Both the position numbers and the translations under genes were made by a program. This document shows positions 50,599 to 57,194 of a stretch of 57,194 nucleotides of DNA, in pieces. The notes beneath the pieces were generated by a model, which saw nothing but the letters and a program-made list of their open reading frames with translations, ran no database searches and was not told the origin of the DNA. The DNA comes from Bacteroidales bacterium. Lineage in GTDB: Bacteria; Bacteroidota; Bacteroidia; Bacteroidales; GCA-2748055. How positions within the stretch are numbered: position 1 is the stretch's first letter; each line of letters begins with the position of its first letter. The stretch is taken from the NCBI GenBank assembly GCA_021740585.1, contig JAIOZM010000017.1, forward strand, positions 1 to 57,194, written 5' to 3'.

Positions 50599-51375
50599 TT
50601 ATTTTTTGAAAAAATATACCAAATTAATACGCAAATCGGTTTCAACATTCATTGAATTTACGCTTAGTTTTTCAAAATAATCGAACTGATTAATCACAGG
50701 ATTAGTCACACTGGTATAGTAATATACCTGGGTTCCGCCTATTCCGCCTTCAGAAACTACTTTATATTTATCGCCAAACCTACCCAAAAAAGAATAATCG
50801 ATTTCAGCTCCAATGGCAAAAGGTAAGTCACCAATAAATGCCTGGAATCCGATAAAGGCATCAACCCCATAAGCCAGGCTATTTCTTGAACTGGTATTTG
50901 TGATAGCTCCTACCGCATATTTACTATTGTCTCTCTCCAAACCTACAGGTACCCGCATACCTCCATAGATATCCAGAATATTTCCCTGTCCAAAATGCTG
51001 TTCAAAACCCGGTACGATCATGAAGTGGGATAAGTTCGACACATATTTAAAATCATCATTTGCTGCATTATCAAATGTACCTTTCATACTAAGTTTTTCC
51101 TTATTGGTTTTAAAGGCGATAGTATAAACCGTTTTACTTGAATTATAATACTTCAAGGTCACAATAGGTAAAGCTTCAAAATCTTTGTTGTCATCCAGGA
51201 TATCTTGGATATCCTGATAGCTGGATCCAATTTGAACTGCATAATTCCCTACCTCAGGCCGGGTTCCAATGGTATAGGTAGAAGGTGCGTTCACCCTGTC
51301 TGATAATTGGGCAAAAACTCCCATTGGCAGAAATAAAAATAATAGACCAATCGAAAATAGTTTTGAAATTTTCAT
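50599..51375 (-). CDS. Exported protein, probable outer-membrane barrel
   Basis: 258 residues. A signal peptide covers about 1-22 (LFSIGLLFLFLPMGVFAQ). The rest alternates polar and hydrophobic residues (YAVQIGSSY, VTLKYYNSSKTVYTIAFKTNKE, HFMIVPGFEQHFGQGNILDIYGG, AYGVDAFIGFQAFIGDLPFAIGAEIDYSF). It ends in INLVYFFKK, with an aromatic pair near the C terminus as in small barrels. No family is assigned. It lies upstream of the caspase-like operon across the tandem repeats and runs in the same direction. Confidence 0.8.
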   Translation of the reverse strand: MKISKLFSIGLLFLFLPMGVFAQLSDRVNAPSTYTIGTRPEVGNYAVQIGSSYQDIQDILDDNKDFEALPIVTLKYYNSSKTVYTIAFKTNKEKLSMKGTFDNAANDDFKYVSNLSHFMIVPGFEQHFGQGNILDIYGGMRVPVGLERDNSKYAVGAITNTSSRNSLAYGVDAFIGFQAFIGDLPFAIGAEIDYSFLGRFGDKYKVVSEGGIGGTQVYYYTSVTNPVINQFDYFEKLSVNSMNVETDLRINLVYFFKK

Positions 51376-51690
51376 TTTGCTAAGTTTTAGTTAATCAAGA
51401 AGGTTAATAAAAAATTAGTATCAAATTTATGAAATTTGAGGACTTATGCAATTTTTATTGCCAACATCAGAAATCCCAAGCTTGAATTTCACTTTCATCC
51501 AAAAAAAACTGGGACTTCATTCTATTTGCTGAAAAACAGCACTTTGGAAGAATTTATTTATATAACAAATCCTGAAAGCAGATTTTTTCCAAGGAAATCT
51601 GTAGTAAAAATTATAAACTTATTAACAAACTGAAAAGTCAGATTGAAAAAAAATCTTTATCTGGTATTTAAAAAAACTTTAGCTCTAGGT
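51376..51690. other. Gene-free region downstream of the small basic lipoprotein
   Basis: 315 bases between two minus-strand genes. A 65-codon plus-strand frame (51436-51633) shows no signal or family feature and is probably chance. No terminator or repeat was found. Confidence 0.5.
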
Positions 51691-51936
51691 TTAATTAAAA
51701 CCTTTTCTTCTGTTTTTATTTAACTTTTTACTCCGCTTTTTTTGTTTCTTAAAGGAACTTGAGCCCTTGTATTTTCCCTTGTTGGTTGCGTACTCCGATT
51801 TATCCTGAAGCATAAGTCCCCGTCTCTGAGCATCTATCCTGCTCTTCCTCGAAGTAGCGCAAGAGGATATAGAAAAGCTAAAAAAGACAAGTATCAGAAA
51901 TGATGCTAAAAAAAGTCTGAAATTTAATGTTTTCAT
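51691..51936 (-). CDS. Small, very basic lipoprotein
   Basis: 81 residues. A lipoprotein leader ends at Cys27 (FFSFSISSCATS). The mature part of about 55 residues is extremely rich in Lys and Arg (KGSSSFKKQKKRSKKLNKNRRKG) and probably disordered. It would be a membrane-anchored positively charged peptide able to contact peptidoglycan, DNA or surface polymers; this is a guess from charge. I know no named family for it. It is separated by about 300 bases from the barrel-like gene downstream and stands alone. Confidence 0.7.
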   Translation of the reverse strand: MKTLNFRLFLASFLILVFFSFSISSCATSRKSRIDAQRRGLMLQDKSEYATNKGKYKGSSSFKKQKKRSKKLNKNRRKGFN

Positions 51937-52136
51937 AGTTTCTGGTTTTGGTTAAACAATATCAAATCAAACTATTCGAGGCTTTAGTTCTACGAACTTA
52001 GTTATGAAAGGTTTGAATTAACTCTTTAAAAACAGGCCAGATTCGCCACGAAGCATTTTCAACTCTTTTTGGCTCCCCTCTTTAATGGCTGAGGCTAAGG
52101 GGTCCACAATTCCATATCAAGTCATTTTCTTCATCT

Positions 52137-53450
52137 CTATTTTTCAACAAGAATTTTTCCACTATAAACTCTTTTATCATCAATTAGTTTATAAATATAC
52201 AATCCGTCTGATAAATGTGCGACAGAAACTTTTCCGCTCTGAGGAATTATTTGCGACGATAGCTTTTTTGCTTGCATATCGAATAATTCAAATATTGCGG
52301 ATGGAGTATAATTGATTGAGGACACATCAATGTATTCTGAGGCAGGATTTGGAAAAACGCTCGCCTCATTTGTATTGCTAATGAATCCATTCGATACCTC
52401 CTGGTCTGAATAATAATAAGTAGTTCTGCTACTTATAAACCATCCACTGCTACTTTCATCCGGATAGTGCACAATATAATTAAGCGGTTTATTTACTATC
52501 TCTTCAGAAAAATCAGGATAAAATAATTCTAAGGAAGGAATAATTATATTGGACAGATTATAGTCAATATCATAGTTGTATTCGCATTTTCGCTGTGCAG
52601 TAATTTCATTCCCCAATCCCGAATTGTCTAAATTAATTTCTTCAACAGGATTCCCATTAGCATCATAGGAATACTCATTTCTGGAAAAATTTATCCATTC
52701 GCTCATATCCGAATTCCAATAATAACCATCCGTGCTTATAACCTGATCATTCGAATTGTAATCATATTCCTCTTTACTACCTTTTTTCCATACATCTGCT
52801 TCATAGTAATAATAGTTTAACTCAGATAATGTCCCATTTACATTGTAAGTAAATTCTTCCTTTTCATCATTGTAATAAATGATTCTGTCTAAAACTCCGT
52901 TGCTATTATAGAAATATTCGACTGTACCATACAATACCCAATCAATATCCCACTCAAAGTCCGACATCAGCATCAGGTTTCCCCCATCATCATAAGTGAA
53001 TTCTATCTTTTCAGAAACAGCCCACTCATCAGTTTCGGTATTAAAATAAGAGATTTCTACTTCTGATAAATTACCATTTTCATCATAAGAAACTTCTTCT
53101 TTATATTCTTCAATCCACAAATTGTCGATTTCGTCGTATTCAAACCAAAGATAACTGGCCAGTTTTTTATCATTATTATAGAAAAATTCCTCTTTACCAG
53201 ACTTTGTCCATAAATCAGGATCTGAGGAAAAATTTTCATCCCAGGTACTATCTAATTGATGTTTTAAATCATTCGATGATTTTAAGTCATTGAGTTGGGA
53301 TGTACCCGAGTGTAACAGGAATCGCTTATAATGCTCTCCCTTAATATTCTTAAAAATGGGATTATCCTTTTGCAAGTTATTTTTCCCTGATTGTCCCATC
53401 AAAGAAATTGATGCTAACACAGTAAGAATGAAGAAACAGATCCTTTTCAT
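52137..53450 (-). CDS. T9SS-exported protein with YD-like repeats
   Basis: 437 residues. A signal peptide (about 1-20, ICFFILTVLASISLMGQ) is followed by about seven repeats of roughly 30 residues: WxxxxKxEFxYDxNGNLxE, for example VSYDENGNLSEVEISYF, FTYDDGGNLMLMS and YSYDANGNPVEEI. These look like the YD/RHS family of beta repeats in a short form. The C-terminal domain (about 360-437) is a type A sorting domain: VFPNPASEYIDVS, then FDMQAKKLSSQ and GLYIYKLIDDKRV. A secreted surface protein of unknown ligand; it diverges from the sulfatase gene across a 240-base promoter region. Confidence 0.88.
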   Translation of the reverse strand: MKRICFFILTVLASISLMGQSGKNNLQKDNPIFKNIKGEHYKRFLLHSGTSQLNDLKSSNDLKHQLDSTWDENFSSDPDLWTKSGKEEFFYNNDKKLASYLWFEYDEIDNLWIEEYKEEVSYDENGNLSEVEISYFNTETDEWAVSEKIEFTYDDGGNLMLMSDFEWDIDWVLYGTVEYFYNSNGVLDRIIYYNDEKEEFTYNVNGTLSELNYYYYEADVWKKGSKEEYDYNSNDQVISTDGYYWNSDMSEWINFSRNEYSYDANGNPVEEINLDNSGLGNEITAQRKCEYNYDIDYNLSNIIIPSLELFYPDFSEEIVNKPLNYIVHYPDESSSGWFISSRTTYYYSDQEVSNGFISNTNEASVFPNPASEYIDVSSINYTPSAIFELFDMQAKKLSSQIIPQSGKVSVAHLSDGLYIYKLIDDKRVYSGKILVEK

Positions 53451-53693
53451 GCTTTTGAATTTTAGTTTAAATAACTAAGGTAAAACAAAATAATAATGAA
53501 ATAAATTTTTGGGATGTGTTATTTATCAGTGACTTGTATAAGTTTATGAATGACACAAATTAGAATTTGAATATCAATTTTACGGATGAAATTTAATGCA
53601 TCCTGTATGCCAATATGAAGAAAACAATTGCTAAAATAAAATTATCCAACTAACTTCACCCATTGATTTTTTCCATCATTAAAATACAATCTG

Positions 53694-55568
53694 ATGAAAA
53701 TGACATTTTCCAGGACAAAATTTCTGATTTCAATTTCCACTTCCGGACTATTTTTAGCAGGAACATCATGTATCCAGCCCGAAAAGTCTCTTGAATTACC
53801 AAATATCCTCTGGATCACCAGCGAAGACAATAGTCCTTTTCTGGGCTGTTATGGCGATAGTTTTGCCACAACTCCCAATCTCGATATGCTTGCTTCAGAA
53901 GGTTATTTATATACCCATGCTTATGCCAATGCTCCTGTATGCGCTCCGGCCAGGAACACAATAATTACCGGTGTATATGCCAACTCCGGGGGCAATCAGA
54001 ATATGAGAAGTCAATATCCTCATTCTGAGTCGGTTGTAATGTACCCTGAATTTCTAAAATCAATTGGCTATTTTTGCACCAATAACAGTAAAACAGATTA
54101 TAATACAAACTTTAGCGACTCATTATGGAATGAACTGGGAACAAGTGCTCATTATAAAAACCGAAAAAATGATCAGCCCTTTTTTGCCGTATTTAATTCT
54201 ACTATAAGTCATGAAAGTTCCATTCATAAATATACCCCTACCGAAAATTTAATCCATGTGCCTTCAGAAGTTAAGCTGCCACCCTACCACCCCGATACTC
54301 CAGAAATGAGGCATGACTGGGCTCAATACTATGACAAAATTACGGAAATGGATGCCTGGGTGGGAAATATTATAAAAGATCTTGAAGAAAGTGGCGAAGC
54401 TGAAAATACTATAATTTTCTACTATGGCGATCATGGTGGTGTTCTTGGAAGAAGTAAGAGATTTGTTTATGAATCGGGAACCAGAGTGCCATTCATTGTA
54501 AGCATTCCCGAAAAATATAAGCATCTAAGACCTGCTAAAAAAGTAGGGACTAAAATTGACCGAATCATTAGTTTCGTTGATCTGGCTCCTACTCTGCTTA
54601 GCATAACCGGCATCGATATTCCTGAGTTTATGCAAGGAAGTGCGTTTTTAGGCAATCAAAAAACTGAAGATCCTGATTACGCTTATATGTTCAGGGGAAG
54701 AATGGACGAGAGGATTGATATGGTAAGAGCGGTACGGGATAAGAAATTCAGATATATCCGTAATTATTTGCCTTATAGAATTTATGGTCAGCATATTGAA
54801 TATCTATGGAGAGCCCCAAATGTTGGCTCCTGGGAAAAAGCATTTTTAAATGGCGAATGCAATGAAATCCAAAGCAGATTCTGGAACACTAAGCCTGTTG
54901 AAGAGCTGTACGACACTGAGAATGATCCCTGGGAAGTAAATAATCTGGCCGGCAATCCCGATTATACCGAGGTACTTGAACGAATGAGGAAAGCAAATAA
55001 CAACTGGATTTTAGAAATTAAGGATGCCGGCTTTTTCCCGGAATCAGAAATTGGCCGGATTTCGGAGACGGAGGCTATGTACGATTATATGCGCTCAGGA
55101 AAAGTTAATCTTGAAAAAATTGTTGAAGCTGCTGAAATTTCTACCATGGCCAGAGCTGAGGATTTGGAGCTATTGCTTGGATATACGGATGATGAGAATA
55201 CCGCTATCCGGTATTGGGGAGTTACAGGATTGCTTATTCTTGGGGAAAATGCCAGACAGGCAATGCCTGAGTTAAAAGCTTTATTGTCGGATCCTTCCGG
55301 CGATGTGGTTTGTCTTGCCAGTGAGGCTCTGTATAATCTGGGTGAAAAAGATCTTGCCCGGAAAGGATTGATCAGCGTTTTGTCAAATAAGAATGAATTT
55401 GCCAGAGTCACAGCATTAAATACCATTGATTTTATTGGCGACGATTCAAAAGAAATAAAAGATGCCGTTTTGGATGTTCTGAAAAATTATTCTGATGCAA
55501 ACCGAAACAGTTATGACATCAGGATGACATGGTGGCTTATGGAAAAGTGGGGGATTAAGCAGGATTAA
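53694..55568 (+). CDS. Sulfatase (type I, S1 family) with HEAT-like C-terminal part
   Basis: 624 residues. The N terminus is a probable lipoprotein leader (LISISTSGLFLAGTSC, Cys26). The S1 sulfatase domain (about 35-440) has the formylglycine motif CAPAR (83-87, Cys83 to be oxidised), LWITSEDNSPFLGCYG at the start with metal-binding acidic residues, and FYYGDHGGVLGRSKRFVYESG. This belongs near the heparan N-sulfatase-like branch. Residues about 480-610 resemble HEAT-like helical repeats (AIRYWGVTGLLILGENA, VVCLASEALYNLGE). It removes sulfate from a polysaccharide in the envelope or outside. Its stop overlaps the stop of the convergent next gene by two bases. Confidence 0.92.
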   Translation: MKMTFSRTKFLISISTSGLFLAGTSCIQPEKSLELPNILWITSEDNSPFLGCYGDSFATTPNLDMLASEGYLYTHAYANAPVCAPARNTIITGVYANSGGNQNMRSQYPHSESVVMYPEFLKSIGYFCTNNSKTDYNTNFSDSLWNELGTSAHYKNRKNDQPFFAVFNSTISHESSIHKYTPTENLIHVPSEVKLPPYHPDTPEMRHDWAQYYDKITEMDAWVGNIIKDLEESGEAENTIIFYYGDHGGVLGRSKRFVYESGTRVPFIVSIPEKYKHLRPAKKVGTKIDRIISFVDLAPTLLSITGIDIPEFMQGSAFLGNQKTEDPDYAYMFRGRMDERIDMVRAVRDKKFRYIRNYLPYRIYGQHIEYLWRAPNVGSWEKAFLNGECNEIQSRFWNTKPVEELYDTENDPWEVNNLAGNPDYTEVLERMRKANNNWILEIKDAGFFPESEIGRISETEAMYDYMRSGKVNLEKIVEAAEISTMARAEDLELLLGYTDDENTAIRYWGVTGLLILGENARQAMPELKALLSDPSGDVVCLASEALYNLGEKDLARKGLISVLSNKNEFARVTALNTIDFIGDDSKEIKDAVLDVLKNYSDANRNSYDIRMTWWLMEKWGIKQD

Positions 55569-56818
55569 TCAAATCCCGGCCTAACAAACTTCTCTGCATC
55601 TGGAAATTCAAGATTTATGCCTCTTCTTATCTGACAAAGAAGAACAGAATTTTTAATTGATTCATCTTCATATTTGCTAGTATTTTTAATCAGATAAGAC
55701 CATGCATCCAATGATTTTTCTATTGCGATTAGTGCAACTTTTGCAGAGCCATTTTTATCTGACTGCACCAAATCTGCTTCCTCTTCATCAATACTAAATG
55801 AAATAGCCCGCCCTATTTTTGCCGTTATAAAAATATGATAGTATGAGATCATATCTATAATTTCGTTCATCTTTGCATTCTCAAGGTTCTGTGTAATGTT
55901 GATTTCATTTAACCATTTTGAGGCTCTTCCCGAATACTCTAAGGCAAGGGCAAACAACTTATTATCCTCGTCAGGCATACCTACGCCCTCATTTGGATTA
56001 TCTTCATGTATATCTTCTATTTTACAAGCCTGTTTTTCCATCAATTCCTCAAGTAACTCATAGGTAGCAATAAAACTGGCTTTCATGTCTTCATGGAAGG
56101 TTTCTTCTGACAATCCTGAATAACTATGTCTGAATTCTTTTTTCTCTAATGCAAACTGAGCACATTTTTCTGTCATTGAACAACGTTCGCACCAGCGATC
56201 GCAATAATTGTATATTCCTGGCACATAATTCTCAGAGGCCAGATTTTTAACCAACATTTTAATATCATCTTTTTTACTTAGAACATAGTCTTCACTTAAT
56301 TTTTTCCCTTTAGGTGAGGCATTATTAACAACTTCATCAAAAACATCTAAATCTTCCGAAATTTCATTATGCCCCCATTCTTCTTTACATGAAGAACAAT
56401 AACCAGGAAATGGACAATTTTCTTCATCATATTCGCAAAACTCATAATGAATATGGAAATCTAATTTGGGAGCTTTAAACTTATTCCAATGGGATCGCAA
56501 AATCGTATATTTGAGACTGTCAGGCACCCCCTCAGGGAATTCCGGGTGAAAATTATAATATTCAAGGAGAGTTATGAGACGATCTGAAATAAAGCTTGTC
56601 TGACTATCGCTAAGTAATTCAGGTGCTGGAAGCTGCTCCATACTAATGTTGGTGTACTCAGCTACAGAAAAACCATCACCGGACAAAAAACTTTCTTCCA
56701 TTTTGAATAAATTTTCGTCGTTAATTTCAAAATCATCATCCATACTATAAGGGGTATCCGCCTTAAGAAGTTTGTCAATGTCTTCGCTCAATTGATCCAG
56801 GTACTTTTGCATATTCAT
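55565..56818 (-). CDS. Cysteine-rich cytoplasmic protein of unknown function
   Basis: 417 residues without a signal peptide. Two cysteine groups could each bind zinc or an iron-sulphur cluster. The first (about 125-145) is C-x6-C-x5-C-x2-C, read in CEYDEENC and GYCSSCKEEWGH. The second (about 210-222) is C-x3-C-x2-C-x5-C, in NYCDRWCERCSMTEKC. The CDRWCERC pattern recurs in uncharacterised proteins. The C-terminal half is helical (SFIATYELLEELMEKQA, ISYYHIFITAKIGRA). No enzymatic domain is visible. Stop codons of this gene and the convergent sulfatase share TTAA, so the two genes are as tightly packed as possible. Confidence 0.8.
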   Translation of the reverse strand: MNMQKYLDQLSEDIDKLLKADTPYSMDDDFEINDENLFKMEESFLSGDGFSVAEYTNISMEQLPAPELLSDSQTSFISDRLITLLEYYNFHPEFPEGVPDSLKYTILRSHWNKFKAPKLDFHIHYEFCEYDEENCPFPGYCSSCKEEWGHNEISEDLDVFDEVVNNASPKGKKLSEDYVLSKKDDIKMLVKNLASENYVPGIYNYCDRWCERCSMTEKCAQFALEKKEFRHSYSGLSEETFHEDMKASFIATYELLEELMEKQACKIEDIHEDNPNEGVGMPDEDNKLFALALEYSGRASKWLNEINITQNLENAKMNEIIDMISYYHIFITAKIGRAISFSIDEEEADLVQSDKNGSAKVALIAIEKSLDAWSYLIKNTSKYEDESIKNSVLLCQIRRGINLEFPDAEKFVRPGFD

Positions 56819-57094
56819 TATTTTTAATTAAAGTTTAAATTATCTCCACATATCGGGAAAAATATCCTTCTCTTATCCCTTAATGTAAAAAACTTAAAAA
56901 AAACGATAGGGGAAATGATTTTTTTTGAATTTTTGGATTTCTTTTTTAGCAGATATTCCCTCTCAGGGCCATCGCATATAAAATCAGTATGTTTCTATGG
57001 AAGCAATAATTATTCTAATAAAATTGTGTGCTGCATTATGAAAATATTTTTTTCTTTTTTCAGAAAAATACGGCTAATGTTATTATTCTATTTT

Positions 57095-57194
57095 ACCCTG
57101 AAAGGGTTAGATATCAATAACCACGGGTGAAACCCGTGGTAAAGAACGGCAACACCCCAGCCTCCCCAATATTTTTGCCGCAGGCAAAAATATT
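57095..57194. repeat. Compound REP-like hairpin element at the right edge
   Basis: Three inverted repeats in a row: ACCCT-GAA-AGGGT (57095-57107), ACCACGGGT-GAA-ACCCGTGGT (57120-57140) and AATATTTTTGCC-GCA-GGCAAAAATATT (57168-57194). The loops are GAA or GCA in every case. The 276 bases before it (56819-57094) hold no gene that I can support. It is cut by the window edge only at its possible right extension. Confidence 0.7.

Noticed and set aside
51436..51633. 65-codon plus-strand frame
   Set aside because: Opposite to the neighbouring genes and with no recognisable feature; likely chance in AT-rich DNA.

Overview
The window looks like the chromosome of a Bacteroidota bacterium, most likely a free-living Bacteroidales/Marinilabiliales-type polysaccharide degrader. 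The basis is AT-rich DNA, -7 boxes of the TAnnTTTG type, many secreted proteins ending in type IX secretion (T9SS) sorting domains, a FISUMP domain, a secreted laminarinase-like GH16, a DUF5020 protein and many lipoproteins with a Cys-Glu-Lys start.

Left arm (1-11.8 kb): the 3' part of a sensor histidine kinase with its LuxR-type regulator, an OmpA/LamG-like protein followed by a lipoprotein with a sulfatase-modifying-factor fold, a secreted ankyrin protein, an internally deleted gene remnant, a 1638-residue T9SS surface protein with beta-helix and FG-GAP-like repeats, and a small acidic protein.

Accessory island (about 12.1-31.4 kb): it begins at a tRNA-Cys gene with a short direct repeat beside it and ends at the terminator of a purine permease gene. 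It carries an excisionase-like HTH gene, a DUF3800 protein, a complete type I restriction-modification operon (hsdM, hsdS, hsdR), a run of secreted genes including an astacin-FISUMP fusion, a decayed IS21-type element, a Fic protein, a HipBST-type tripartite toxin-antitoxin operon and an Xre-ImmA/IrrE-PIN operon. Three points stand out. First, an ATPase with a C-terminal HEPN-type RNase motif sits between hsdS and hsdR, the place held by the anticodon nuclease PrrC in E. coli. Second, the two adjacent toxin modules share flanking sequences (a dyad-symmetric repeat of about 160 bp and a 50-bp repeat), as if modules were exchanged between fixed borders. Third, the fic, hipBST and xre operons each have their own repeated operator-like sites.

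Right arm (31.4-57.2 kb): a purine permease with an outer-membrane DUF5020 partner, a YCF48-like T9SS protein, the GH16 enzyme, a secreted metallophosphoesterase, an LRR lipoprotein, a beta-propeller phosphoesterase and a TonB-type outer-membrane receptor. Next is a run of envelope genes (PepSY-like lipoprotein, secreted caspase-like protein, two lipoproteins, a barrel-like protein and a small basic lipoprotein). A T9SS protein, a sulfatase and a cysteine-rich cytoplasmic protein follow. In the PepSY-like gene the normal domain end lies in the -1 frame just after an A AAA AAA slippery heptamer. One lipoprotein gene is preceded by three tandem 103-bp leader repeats. The window ends in a compound hairpin element of REP type.
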